From Bretschneidera sinensis (taxonomy: Eukaryota; Streptophyta; Magnoliopsida; Brassicales; Akaniaceae), in assembly GCA_023935145.1 (NCBI GenBank), contig CM043700.1, forward strand, positions 69,029,620 to 69,093,619: a stretch of 64,000 bases of DNA, in the 5' to 3' direction. Below, piece by piece: positions 44,787 to 57,490 of the stretch. The notes under the pieces were generated by a model that did not search any database, was not told where the DNA came from, and saw only the letters and a program-made list of their open reading frames with translations. Position 1 is the stretch's first letter. Every line of letters starts with the position of its first letter. The position numbers and the translations under genes were made by a program.

Positions 44787-46047
44787 ATGTCTGAGAGAAT
44801 CCATATTAAAACCACAATTGAGGGACCTCACGTGCCTACTAGGCCAAGGTCCAACAAATCTACTACACCGGACGCAAAAAAGAAAGGATTAGCAGGCTTC
44901 TCGAGCAAAAAGATGAGGACAGAACTCGACGGCTCCCTGTTTTCCAGTCCAGCAGCAAAGGAGAGGTATACCACTATCATCCGTAATAAAAAGATCATGA
45001 CGAGTAGATTCGTTAACTTCGAATATATTTGTCATGCTAATTTTGATATATTACCTTTCTTTGAAGCAATTTTCTTGACCCTACTGGTCAAGATCCACCA
45101 AAAATTTTATCCACGACTGATTCACCAGTTCTACGCAAACTTGGTGAAACCTAGTCCACTGGCTTTTCGGTTCAGAACCAGTATGATGGGTGTGGAGTTC
45201 GAGGTCAACACTGACCTTCTGGTGAGTATTCTGGGGATCCCTGTGGGAGGGATCCAATGGAGTCTGGACGGATGGCTAGACAACTTCGATTACGAGGAGG
45301 CATGTTGAATAGTTAGGGGCGACTCTAACTATATCTTTCGGGCCACTACATTTCACACATATAGTGACGTGCCCCTTGACTCGAAGTTGTTCAACCTCAT
45401 TGTGAGTTTACCATCCATCCTAGACTTGGGAGTCTGGGCTATCTTTCAAAGATAGATGTGGTATTGATTTAGTGTCTTAAAACTAGACACCACTTCAATA
45501 TTTACCCCCTTCTGCTCGCCAACATGATAAACGACAAAGCTAGTGACTCCAGATGCCTTCCCTATGGGATGCTCATCACACTCATCCTCCAGGACTTCCA
45601 GGTTTCTCTTCCTACCTCTGAGGCTTAAGACATCAGCCCCAAGGATATCATCAACGTCTCTTCTCTGAAGAAGATAGGTTGCAAGGTCTGAAATGGGATG
45701 ATCTATTCCAAGGCCGAGAAGAACATCATGATTGGCGAGGATGACAGTAGAGATGACGACAAGGGTCCAGATGCTGCAGCCCTTGCTATGGACACGGATG
45801 ATCGAGCACCACCTCTTGGCAGTTCTAGTATTGGTCTAGCTAGATATGACGATCTTCTCTAAGCCATTATGAGCTTTTAGCTGTCTATGCAGTCTGGGTT
45901 CTAGAGCTTGAGCTCTTTTGTAGATGTCATGCATCATGACTTTCGCTCCTTCAGAGATGACTTTGAGCTGAACCGAGAGCATACAGAAGGCTCTTTGGCT
46001 GAGCTTCGGGATCTTATTAAAGACAACTCTGATTCTCCCACTCGTTG
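44787..46047 (+). pseudogene. Extra ORF downstream of pol (plant-transposon-protein type, SIRE env position)
   Basis: The frame opens at ATG 44787 and stays open for 173 codons to TGA 45306-45308. It starts with a basic, Ser/Thr-rich region, then FVNFEYICHANFDILPFFEA, FYANLVKPSPLAFRF and GVEFEVNTDLLVSILGIP. These resemble the family annotated as putative plant transposon protein (Transposase_32-like). Further pieces, DNKASDSRCLPYGMLIT-like and an acidic C-terminus ending in DLIKDNSDSPTR at about 46047, extend it with several stops. No signal peptide or membrane segment is evident in the open part, so an envelope function is not supported. Its role is unknown. Confidence 0.7.
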
Positions 46048-46073
46048 AGTTGCTTTATGTTATGTTTTTCAGT

Positions 46074-46128
<55 letters not shown>
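46074..46128. repeat. Compound (GT)n(AT)n microsatellite
   Basis: About nine GT units run straight into about nineteen TA units. Confidence 0.95.
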
Positions 46129-46133
<5 letters not shown>

Positions 46134-46756
46134 TAGCTTTTAGTTGTTCTTGGCACGAACATTACTTATCATACATTGTAGTTTTTATTTTTGGCCCTTA
46201 GAAGCCCGTGATGTATGGATATTTACGTTATATGACTATATTTCATGTTTACATTATGATTCATATACTCGCTTTACTTTTACGTAATATGTTTACTTCA
46301 TGTAAATCCTTCTTTGCTTGGATATGCTGTAACTGCTTATGCACGTAAAGAAACTTTCGACTCTTCTCGGGATATCTTCCCAACTCCAAATTATATATAA
46401 TTTTCTTATACAAGTCTATTTATGCATGATCTTACTATCTATAGTGTCTATGTGACTTATTTTTTAGATTACTACCTTCTTTTCTGTTGTTGTCAAAACG
46501 GGAGAGAAAAATGACTGTAAACTTAAAATAGAGCATAGATTTATGGGGAGCATCGCTCTAAAGAACTTATTGGATATAAGACTATATGTTGAGTTGCTTG
46601 GTTGGGCTGATTATAAACTATTTGAACGTTTTACAGGTTGGTTTTATTCCAAAAAACAGAGAAAACTCTGCCCATTTTTTTTTTCTAAAAACCCAACACT
46701 TAGTGTTTAAAACTGTTTTCTCTTACTAGTTTTGTCATCATCAAAAAGGAGGAGAT

Positions 46757-47942
46757 TATTGACCCTCATCTAAATTTTAATAATGAAAAACACTATTCTA
46801 ATTATACTAACAGTGTTATCTAAGTGTTTTAAACGATAAAAACATATAGCCAAGAATCAAGATGCAAGAACTTAACCGAATCAGACACCAAGTCAAGACA
46901 GAAAATCTAGTGTAGGTATAAGGTATTGAAACAAGTTGTAAATCTCGTTTGTTCAAGTAACTAGCTTGTCTGATGGCTCCCTTTGTAAAATAATTTTAAC
47001 AAAAACTATTTATTCAAATGTTTCTAAGTCAAAAACATTTCAAAATATGAAAAACTAGGTTGAAGGGCAACCCAATCGACTGGATCCTTATACCAGACGA
47101 CTGGGATATAGGACAGTATGTCGCTAGTCAACTGGGTGATCTATACCAGTCGACTGGCATCTCAGACAGTATGTCCCCAGTCGACTAGTACTAATGACCC
47201 AAACGACTAGTACTCTTCACAGCCTTAAAAAGTGAGACATTTCACTTGACCTAGTCGACTGGTACTAAGACCTAGTCGATTGGTAATTCGAAAAATATGA
47301 CCGTTAAAGCAACAGACTTTAGAATTTAATGCACCAAAACGTACCAAGTCAGTATCAAACGGCTATATTAATTCAAGGCTATATAAACCCACTCCAATGA
47401 GCATCTAAAAATAAGAGATTACACATTCAATTAAGTTTTTGCTCATTAATACACAAAAGCCTTGAAAGATTTATTATTGAGCCATTCTTCAAGCTTTACT
47501 TTGAAAGAGAGATATTGTTCATTTGTAAAAGCATTCATTGCTATCTCTCTACCATTTACTTTACAGCAACTCATATTTATTATAAAGGGATTAACTTCCG
47601 CAAGGAAGAGATTAGCTTCCAAGAGGAAGGGATAAGTTTCCAAGTGGAAGGGATTGTTTGTAAGGTTTGTGCAACACCCGTGAAGTTGTATGACTAAGAG
47701 TTTTAGTGGATCACTTCAAGGAGGTTCCTTGAAGAGAGTGGACATAGGGTCGGATGAATCCGATATTGCCGAACCACTATAAACTGAGTTTGCAATTTTT
47801 ATTCCTTAAACTCTTTTATTTAAAGCACATTACTTGTTTATACGCTTGTGCATTTAACTGTTTTTATAAACTTGCAAGTAATTAGTGAAAGTTTTTAAAA
47901 ACCCAATTCCCCCCCCTTTTGGAATTGGAACCTCAGTTTACA
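46757..47942 (+). mobile_element. 3' LTR of the SIRE-like element
   Basis: It aligns with 37706-38892 along its full length and ends TTTACA. The first two bases are TA instead of TG. Confidence 0.92.
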
Positions 47943-47991
47943 CATACTTTGTAAAGAACTTGTAGAGATACATTCTAATTGTGTGCTTATA

Positions 47992-49310
47992 TGTAATGAC
48001 CCATCCTGAGTGGGCTCTACTCGAAATGGTTTCATTACCTTTCAGTACTGAGTACCTTGACTCAAGATGCAAACATATCAATCAAGCAATAATTCTTTCA
48101 ATCATTTCAATTTAATACAAACATACAATTTTGAATACAATAAATCCTTCAATACAATTTATCAACTCTAAGGCTTTACAAGAGACATAAAGAAAAGGAA
48201 AACTCTTAAAGAGACTTAACAATGAGGATGTCATGTACGATGACCTTATTAAGGTCTTCCATGAACCTTAACCACAAATCTTTCGTCGACTTTCCTGAAA
48301 TGTTAAATAAAATGAGGGGATGAGCTAAAAAACTCAGTGAGTAAAACATCTTACTAAGAGTAATCGTTTCAGAGACATTCTTCTTAAATTCCAATTCTTA
48401 TCATATATGTCATAAGTAGATATAGGTGTAAAACGACTTACATCTTTTAGATTTTCAAGGAGAGTCCAATCTTTAGAAAAGTATATATTTATTATATAAA
48501 TACAATCTTACTATAACATTAGTACAAACTATTTATTTATAACATTCATCTCCTCATATATTCTTATCATATCACAAATAATTATCTTCCACATATATTT
48601 CATTTAATAAGTCACATCATATGCCTTTCATATGACAAAAAATCAAATACTCTTCGTTGGCCAAACACAAAACATCTTCATGGATCAAACACAAATTTTG
48701 CCTTCATAGGCTAAGTATAACTCATGTCACTCATGGACCAAACATAATTCATGCCTTTCATAGGCCAAATATAATTCATGCCTCTTATAGGTCCCAGCAC
48801 AATTCATGTCTCTCATGGGTCAAATATAATTCATGTCTCTTATGGATCAAACATAATTTTCACCAACCATCAATGGAATAATGCAATGCGATGGGAATTC
48901 ACTTTTTTATTCACTTCTCTTCATTCCAATCTCAATTCATTTTTATTTGCCTCCCATGAACTAATCATGTAGTAATTGGGACGACTCCCCAAGTAAATAA
49001 TTTGGATCCCTTCCCTACACCTTGCAAGGTGAAGTCCTAATGTTAAAACAAGTTGGATTTTCTCCCTACTCCTTACTAGGTAGAGTTTTATCTTTAAAAT
49101 AAAATTTGGATCTCCCCTCTACCCCATATTAGGCGGAGTCCTTACATTTAAATTCAAATTGGATATCCTCTTTACCCCTTACTAGGTGGAGTCCTTACAT
49201 TTAAAATCAAATGCAATAATTGTAAATCATAATCCAAACAAATATTTAATCAAGCATTCGTCAACTTCTCATATCATTAAATTCATAACTCATATAAATC
49301 ATATCACTTA
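47992..49310 (-). mobile_element. 3' LTR (shared part) of the minus-strand LTR element
   Basis: It matches 50392-51632 well but similarity stops at about 49310; the remaining 870 bp of the other LTR has no partner here. It contains two tandem arrays: ~28-bp units at about 48655-48862 and ~60-bp units (ccttactaggtggagtcctta) at about 49005-49212. Confidence 0.75.
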
Positions 49311-50374
49311 TTTCAATAAATTCCTACTTCCCATATTTTTCAATTGTTAATATAGTTTGGATTTTCAAAGTACTTCAAACCGACATTCAAACAACTACCT
49401 TTAGTCTATGATCAACTCTCAAACACAAGCACATTCAAACCCACAAATCAAGACTATTTGTTTCAAATTCACAATTTTCACTAATTTCCATGATAACTAT
49501 TTATTGACTCAAAGTTACATAATATCTATACAATCATTTCTCACAAACACCATAGTGCAAACAATATGAAAAGGAAAACATCAATGCAATAAGTTTACAT
49601 AAATCAATTTAGTTTCAGTAAATAGCACCACTTATTCCTTTAAGGAAACATTCTTAACAAAATTTCCAAATCTTTTTAATTAGGAGCTCATTAATAATCA
49701 AATGATGTTCACAACATCAAAGCAAAAAATTTCGAACAAAATTGCTCTACTTATGAGGAAAATCTTCCCTTACTCTCTTCAGTTTATTATACCTCATTCA
49801 ACAACCAAACCATATTATAACATCTTTATGAACACATAAATGACATAATAATCAAAGTATTTGCATCAATTTAAAGCATTCACAATCCATGATTTCATCA
49901 AGGCCAATTATCCATAAGGTTTAACAAACAAGTCATTTCAACAAAGTTAAGTTCACAAAATCATTATAAAGCTTTAAGTTAGTAATACGATTTAAAGAGA
50001 GAAAAAAATATTCTTAATTTTTCACCTTTCAACGTTTTCATCAAACAATCAACCACATAAAATTTTCCCCAATTGCGCGAGAAAGTCATCAATCAAACAT
50101 TTTTTTACACCAAGGTATCGTATCAAATGCTCTCATCACAAGTATTATTAACGAGATTCTACAACAGAAAAATTCAATCCCGGTAACATTGAATTCACAT
50201 AATAATCACACACAAATCAACTCCGCTTAAATCTCAAAACATATTACTCCCACTCAAACCATTACTGGTTTTAACTCCTAAACAACATCATCTCTAACTC
50301 TATACAACTGACTTTCTATAACTACTCCATACACCATGCACCATGCAACTAAGTCTATAGACCCTTAAACCTAA
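49311..50374 (-). other. Internal region of the minus-strand LTR element
   Basis: About 1.06 kb of AT-rich DNA with no ORF of note and no retroviral-type domain. Part of it could be the diverged rest of the 3' LTR. Confidence 0.5.
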
Positions 50375-50386
50375 AGCTCTGATACC
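50375..50386 (-). other. Primer-binding site of the minus-strand LTR element
   Basis: The plus strand reads gctctgatacca, the exact complement of TGGTATCAGAGC, five bases from the LTR end. Confidence 0.85.
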
Positions 50387-50391
50387 AAAAA

Positions 50392-52509
50392 TGTAATGAC
50401 TTATCTCGAGTAGGCTCTACTCGGAACGGCTCCATTATCTTTCAACACTAAGCACCTTGACTCAAGATGCAAACATATAAATCAAGCAATAATTCTTTCA
50501 ATCATTTCAAAATACAATCTTGAAAAAAATTTATCAACTCTAAGGCGTTACAAGAGACATAAAGAAAAGGAAAAATCCTAAAGATACTCAACAATGAGGA
50601 TGCCGTGTACGATGACCTTATTAAGGTCTTCCATCAACCTTGACCACAAATTTTCTGCCAACTTTCCTGAAATGTTAAATAAAAGAAGATGGTGAGCTAA
50701 AAAGCTCAGTGAGTAAAACATCTTACTAAGAGTAATTGTTTTAGGGACATTCTTCTTAAATTCCAATTCTTATCATATAGGTTATAAGTAGATATAGGTG
50801 TAAAACGACTTATATCTTTTAGATTTTCAAGGAGAGTCCAATCTTTAGAAAATTACATTTTTATTATATAAATACACTCTTACCATAACATTAGTGCAAA
50901 CTATTTATTTATAACGTTCATCTCCTTATATATTCTTATCATATCACAAATAATTATCATCCACACGTATTTCATTTAATAAGTCATATCATATGTCTTT
51001 CATAGGCCAAAAATCAAATACACTTCATGGGCCAAACACAAAACATCTTCATGGATCAAACACAAATTTTGCCTCGCATGGGCTAAGTATAACTCATGTC
51101 ACTCATGGGCCAAACATAATTCATGTCTCTCATGGTCCAAATATAATTTATGCATCTCATGGGACAAACATAATTTTCACCAGCCATCAATGCAAAAATG
51201 CAATGCAATGCGATGCGAATTCATTTCTTTATTAACTTATCTTCATTCCAATCTCAATACATTTTTATTTGCTTCCCATTGGCTAATCATGTAGTAATCG
51301 TGGGACGTCTCCCCAAGTAAATAATTTGGATCCCCTCCTTACCCCTTACTAGGTGAGGTCTTAACGTTAAAACAAGTCGGATCTTCTCCTTACCCCTTAC
51401 TAGACGGAGTCCTATCTTTAAAATAAAATTTAGATCTCCTCTCTACCCCTATTAAACAGACTCTTTACATTTAAATTCAAATTGGATCTCCCCCTTACCT
51501 CTTACTATGTGGAGTCCTTATATTTAAAATCAAATACAATAATTGTAAACTATAATCCAAACAAATCTTTAATCAAGCATTCGTCAGCTTCTCATATCAT
51601 TAAATTCATAACTTATATAAATCATATCACTTTATATATGTATATATTAACATTTCTCATTTCTATATCATTTATACTTCAACAACCTTTTGATTTTATA
51701 GTCATCAACTCAAATAGTATATTGTTCATACTAGAGAGGTCATACCAAGAAGCTTATACAAGAAATCATAAATATGTATATACACACACACACACACACA
51801 TACTTCTATGTGTATACTTACTACTAAGTACTTATTTTCAGTAGTTTCGGAGTATTGTTCCAATCGCTATGCCCATTATATTCTCACATGTCCTTAATTA
51901 TAAATTATCAGTAAACCTTAACTCTATGTACATATCAATCTAGACACACTAATATTTATGATTTCATAATTAAGTTATATTGTATACCTTTAAATCTTTT
52001 ATATATTATTGAACATACTATATCGCTTACTAAAACTAATGTGAACCTCACATTTGCTATACCAAGCTCCAACCTTGGATTTTTCTTAGTCCTTAGTGTC
52101 TTTCTTCGATCACACTTTAGGTTAGCAAGAAACTCTCATCCTTTCCTTCTTCTTCCTCATTTTCTTCATCTCTTTCTTCTTCCTTCCTTTTTCTCTTCTC
52201 TTTCTCTAGGTTTTCTAGAGGGTTCCAGCATTTGTTGGTCTCTCCCTTTCTCCCACACTCTATTTATAGACAAATTTTTTCATTAATTCCACAATAACTC
52301 TTTTTTTGGCATCATTTCCTATTTCCACCCCATAGCTTTACAAATTTATGTTTTTTCTTAGTTTCTCTTACTATTCTTCAAAAGTATTCACAAACTTCAA
52401 ATACAATGGATAAAAAAAATTAGCTCAAAACTGAACAAGCAACACCAATAACACACATAAGTAAAACTTCATGACTTTTAATATTATAAATAAAATACCA
52501 GGCTCTACA
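50392..52509 (-). mobile_element. 5' LTR of the minus-strand LTR element, 2.1 kb
   Basis: It is bounded by TGTAATGAC and CTCTACA. The same two tandem arrays as in the left copy occur at about 51010-51180 and 51325-51538. A (CA)n tract lies at 51782-51800. Confidence 0.75.
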
Positions 52510-53485
52510 TTATACATGGATGATTTGATTTTTACTGGTAATAAACCAAAGTTGATGGAAAAATTCAAGGAGGCTCTGATTAGACAGTTTGAAATGATAG
52601 GTATGGGTTTGATGTCTTACTTCCTTGGTATTGAGGTTACTCAAAGAGAAGATGACATATTTGACATATTTATTTAACATAAAAAATTTGCTAGTGATAT
52701 TTTGAAGATATTCAAGATGGAATCAAGCAAACTAAGTTTAACTCCAGTTGAAGAAATATTAAAACTTGTGAAAGATGGAAGTGGTGAATTAATTGATTCT
52801 ATCAAGTTTAAAAGATTGGTGAGAAGTTTACGATATTTGACTTTTACTCGACTTAATATTGTCTATAGTATTGAGATTATCAGTAGATTTATGGAGGCTC
52901 CGTGTCAATCTTACTTGCAAGCCACAAAGCATATTTTGAGATACATTAAAGGTACTCAAAGTGACGATATCTATTTTTTTTTATTCTTGCACTAATGGTA
53001 TAAAACTTGTTGGATATACAAATAGTAATTGGCCAGGTGGCATTGAAAAGCGTAAAAATACATTAGGTTGTACTTTCCATCTTGGGTCAATAGTTTTTTC
53101 TTGGTCTTCTAAAAATCAACAAATGGTTGCACTTTCGACCGTAGAAGATGAATACAATGCTGTTGGAAATTGCACTACTCAAATAGTATGGTTGAGAAGA
53201 ATTCTTGGTGAGTTGCACCATGAACAAAATGTCCCTACAATAATTTTCTACGATAATAAATCTGCAATTGCACTAATAAAGAATCCGGTTTTTCATGGTA
53301 AAAGTAAGCACATTGATATCAAATACCATTATATTCGTGACTTGATGAAAGACAAAAAAATTGTGGTTTATTTTTGTGCGTCTGAATATCAAGTTGCTGA
53401 TATCTTTATAAAGCCACTCAAGGCGGACACATTTTTTAATCTCAAGAAGATGACGGGGATGCTCAAACTTGAAGACTTGGTTTAA
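52510..53485 (+). pseudogene. Outer copia RT C-terminal half and RNase H
   Basis: The sequence resumes at the RT active site, YMDDLIFTGNKPKL, followed by MGLMSYFLGIEVTQ, RSLRYLTFTRLNIVYS and ATKHILRYIKGTQ. After a small frameshift at about 52965-52980 comes RNase H: GYTNSNWPG, VALSTVEDEYNAV, FYDNKSAIALIKNPVFHGKS, HIDIKYHYIRD and ADIFIKPLK, ending at TAA 53483-53485. A purine-rich aagggaa precedes the LTR. Confidence 0.92.
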
Positions 53486-53494
53486 GGGAATCAA

Positions 53495-53761
53495 TGTTAG
53501 AAACCTAAACCAAATAGGATTAATTATTTTAGTTCTAATAGATTTAGTTGGTCTATTCCTATTGAGAGTAGTTAGTGTATTTTATTAGTAATTTAAATCT
53601 TACTAGTAATCGTATTTTTGATAAGGTTATATAAAGGTTGGCACATTAAGTGAATAATCAATCAAATAAAAAATTAAAAGAGTAATTGTTCTTCTCATAA
53701 ATCTCATCAATTTGTGTGTGTGCTATCCGAGTTTTTAATCTTAATTTTTATGCTGCTAACA
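53495..53761 (+). mobile_element. 3' LTR of the outer copia element
   Basis: It is 267 bp, TGTTAGAAACC...CTGCTAACA, and aligns with 36285-36550. Confidence 0.92.
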
Positions 53762-56700
53762 TCTCTCCAACTTGGGGTGTGTTCCCAATGATTACCTCTT
53801 GAAACAAGCCACTTAACTCTGGATTGTGTGTTAAATTAGGTTTTTGTGAATAAAGGGATAAGTTCGAAAATTCAAGAAAAAGTAAGATCATAATTGTGAG
53901 GACAATACAAAAGTTTATAAACCCAATTCTTTTTCTCAGCCAAAACCCCCCAATTTGGGGTCTTAAAAATGATGGTTTGGATGTTTTGGAAAGTTATTGG
54001 AAAACCCCATAACCTTTTCTTTCATTATAAAAAAAATCTCCCAAACATGGGGTTTTAGAAACCTTTCATTTCCTTTTTTTTATTTTTTATTTAACCCTCA
54101 GAACCTCACTCCCAAACACATTGTTAAAATCAAAATATTTTTATTAATAATTTGTTTGGAACCAAATGAAAATATAATTTATTTAATTTTCAAATGAATT
54201 GAAAATAATTCATTAAAAAATTGATGTTTAAATTTATTTTGTTAATTTGAAAAATTCAATTTAATATTTATATTTAAAATGTTTGGAATAAATGAAAAAT
54301 TTAAAATATGTAGATGGGAAAAAAATGGAGAGAAAGAAAAAGATAGTACTTTGATCATTTAACTTTTTACTCTTCATTTTGTAGAATTCATTTGTAATTT
54401 TTATCAATTTTAATAGAATTTGAACAAGTTAACTTAATTCTATAGTGAGTTTATAATTTTTTTTTTCTTCCAAGTATAATAAATATAAAATTATAAAATA
54501 AATTTCATAAAATTTATAAAATTCATTTATTCTAAACAATCTCTAAATCTTTTGTTTGTGTAAAACTAATCAAAATGTGAACAAAATTTTATGATCATTC
54601 ATTAGTTTAAATTGACATTTCATTCTATTGATCAAACACACAAATCGATTATGAGCAGTTTAATTACGCTGGGCTTACCATGTCAATTATAAACGAATCT
54701 ATTAGATTGCCACGTCAATTCAATATAATATTCGATTTTTTGTCATTATAAAAATTTAAATAAAAAAAAAAAGATAACGTCAAAAGCCGCATAAACCAAA
54801 CTTATTTATATATGACGAGTTCACCACCCACTTAAAAATTTCACGCGATGACATTGATAGTCTCCTCGTGGAATGAGAACGATGTCACGTTTTGAGGGTC
54901 ATGTGCATGACACGTGGTATCAAACGAAGGGGTGGAGAGAGCTGAGGAAGGATGTATGCGTTGTGGAAAGGCTGATGTTTTGTTGGGAGCTTTCTTTCGT
55001 CTTAGGACCGAAAGCTCGAGAGGACCCCACGCTCGAATGTCTGTCTTTAATTACCTCCAAATAATAAGACCTTAATTGTAGAAGGAATTAAAATACCTCC
55101 TTGCCTTATATTATCGCCAGTTTACTCATTCCAGGCGCCATTAATGCTTGACAAGGATATGAATATGAGAAAATTACATGGTAAGACCTTAATTGTAGAA
55201 GGAATTGTGATGATAAAATTGTAATTTTTTGCATCAAATAATGTGGTCTTTAGGTAGTTCACTTGGGTCCTAATGTAGGTGTTGTAAGGTGAGGGTTGGC
55301 TACCCCTTAACAGCTAATCGAAAGACCAAACCTTAGCATAATGGAGAGGAAGAGTCAGGTTGTTGGAGAAAGTAGAATTAATTCCAAAAATGGCCCTTAT
55401 CTTTCATATCTAAGTGGATCCCACTGTATATAATGGGCCCTACCCATTTCCCCACCATCCATCAATGGCCATGTTTTGACCATAAAAAATCCAATGGGCT
55501 TTTTCTTATATGCAATTATTATAATTATGAACGTATAATGGACCTTTAACAACCCAAAATTACTTATGTTTGAAAAATAAAAATAAAAATTGGAAGGCTT
55601 TTCCTGGCCACATGAATCCAAAAAAAAATTTCAAACATGAATCATATATTGATAGTTGCTGGTGGCAGTATTGAAAAGATTGATTGGAAATGAGACAAGT
55701 GGATTTTTGTTTTCCAATTAAGCAAGGAGAATACCTGGACTATCACCACCATTTGGTTGTTTCATCAATGGAAAATGATGTGCAATGAATTTTCCACTTA
55801 AGCAGATAGGTGTGAGCGAGACTGACCTCACTACTTCTCCAAATTTGCAAGAAGAAAGTGGACGAGGATATACAGGCAACTATTGTCCTAGCAAAAACTA
55901 TCATCGCTTTCGGTTGGAAAAGATTCAAAAATTATTTTTCAAATGCAAAGTTTTTTTGGAAAATTAGAAAAAAAAAATGTTAGAAAAATCAGTATTAAAA
56001 GCTGATTTTGGATTATTTTAAAATCTAAATTTAAGTTAATTAATAGTCATTAAAAAACTTTTAATTATGTGCTTTCAATAAATCTAAAGTGGGAGTTTTA
56101 ATGGATATTTATTTTTGTTCAAAATGAACTTTAATAAATGAGTTTAAAATGATAGTAAAGAGTTGTTTGAAAACTCAAATTGATTTTATCACACTTTGAT
56201 AAGAAAATGATATAAGCATTTATTTAAGATTCTTATTTACTTGTGTTGTAAATGGGATAGAACGAAGGCTCACAATACGTTGCACTGCTCGAGCCCGGTC
56301 GCATTGCAAAGTCGCACTTTGCACTTGTGTTGTAGAGGAGCCCTCACCCCGAACCCAACCTGTGTCCATTGTTCGGGTTCAAATATATATTTTTGAATAA
56401 AATCCGACCCGAAAAATCAAATGATACAATTTAAACGAAAAGACGCGAGAAAAACAAGAGAGACGTGAGATTTTCATTAACGGTCATAACTATGTTGGTC
56501 AGATGCGATCTTAGTCGTTAAAAAAATAACAAACTCCATCTGACAACTTTCATTAAGATTGAAAAAATTATGTATTTTCAGTTGAAAAATCATGTTTTTT
56601 CAGCACTATAAATACTTCGTTCTCCCAACTTTCAGATTACTTTTTTTATTTTTTTATTATCTTTTTCTCTTTTCTCCCTCGAACCTCTGCCAAAATATTT

Positions 56701-57239
56701 ACAATACTTCAAAACAGAATTAAATCCGAAGTCCTTTAAATTTTACTGACAGCAGGCTTCAAACAGAGATTTGTTGTATCATAAAGTACTATTTATTTGT
56801 AACACATAACAAACTTATTTATACAAGTGATGATGAATAAAGCTTTAAACAATGTGTACAACATGCTTATAAATCTTGATTTTTATATTCTATTTTCTTA
56901 TACAAAATTTTATAACAAAAAAATAATTACAATTGAACACACTCTATATTCTTCGCAATGTAAAAAATCTTGTGCTGATAAAAATTTGACAGTGAATAAT
57001 ATATGCGTCATGTTATCGTTATCAGTCCGTTACACGGAGCATTGAACATTTGTTGGCGAATGAGACTCTCAAAACGTTGACGGTTATCCAACCCGACAGG
57101 AGGAGCTCACTCACCCATAGGTGGAAAAGAGCGACCACTGAGCCAGTAGCTCGTACTAATTGAGAGTTGTGGTTTGCCAGATTGAACTAAACAAATATAT
57201 TGAGTAATTAATTAATTAAGGATCCTATAATTATTGAAG
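53762..57239. other. AT-rich DNA without a recognised gene
   Basis: No coding similarity was found. A 24-bp direct repeat (aagaccttaattgtagaaggaatt) lies at about 55067 and 55182. The part 54860-55060 is less AT-rich but has no convincing ORF. Confidence 0.5.
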
Positions 57240-57490
57240 TTATCCTCTCCTCGCTGAAAGTGATTATCAGCGACGAGACTTGTCACTGATTAATTGGTAG
57301 CTTTATTTTTTAGAAAATTATCAACGAGTGGAATCTCATTGTTAATAATTTTACCCATCGTTGATACTTTGATGCCCGTCGCCGATATTTAATAATTCTC
57401 TCGCTGATATATATATCCAAAATAGGAAATTCTAAAAATATCAGTGAAGGGATTTCCATCGCTGATAGTTACAAATCTCGTCGCTGATGT
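57240..57490. repeat. Cluster of tcagcgacgag / tcgctgata motifs
   Basis: Variants of (a)tcagcgacga and its complement tcgtcgctgat occur at about 57268, 57379, 57408, 57462 and 57480. Such clusters are common in sub-terminal parts of plant CACTA-type elements, but no CACTA terminus was seen. Confidence 0.5.

Larger units (their letters stand above)
37706..47942 (+). mobile_element. SIRE-like (Maximus) Ty1/copia element, 10.2 kb, complete ends
   Basis: LTRs 37706-38892 (1187 bp) and 46757-47942 (1186 bp) are direct repeats. The insertion is flanked by a perfect 5-bp duplication, catac (37701-37705 and 47943-47947). Order: LTR, primer site, gag with CCHC remnant, protease, integrase, RT, RNase H, long spacer with palindromic repeats, an extra ORF, polypurine tract (aaaaaggaggagat, 46743-46756), LTR. 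Large size, long LTRs and an additional 3' ORF fit the SIRE/Maximus lineage. Many stops make it defective. Confidence 0.92.
47992..52509 (-). mobile_element. Non-autonomous LTR element, 4.5 kb, minus strand
   Basis: It starts TGTAATGAC and ends CTCTACA, flanked by a perfect 5-bp duplication ttata (47987-47991 and 52510-52514). A second TGTAATGAC at 50392 starts a repeat of 47992-49310, and a minus-strand primer site (TGGTATCAGAGC) lies at 50386-50375 beside it. So 50392-52509 is the 5' LTR and the left copy the 3' LTR. A minus-strand TATA box, TATAAATAGAG, is at about 52268-52258. The internal part has no gag or pol. Confidence 0.85.
36285..53761 (+). mobile_element. Outer Ty1/copia element, split by two later LTR elements
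   Basis: Matching LTRs at 36285-36550 and 53495-53761 frame it. Its own sequence is 36285-37705, 47943-47991 and 52510-53761; the rest is two insertions. Removing both insertions and one copy of each duplication gives a continuous RT reading through LKQAPRAWY, LIVCLYMDDLIFTG. Gag is truncated and the protease-integrase section is deleted. Flanking 5-mers tctaa and tctcc match only partly. Confidence 0.9.

Noticed and set aside
44787..45308. Retroviral envelope gene
   Set aside because: The position fits, but there is no signal peptide, membrane span or cleavage site in the open frame; the similarity is to a plant transposon-protein family.
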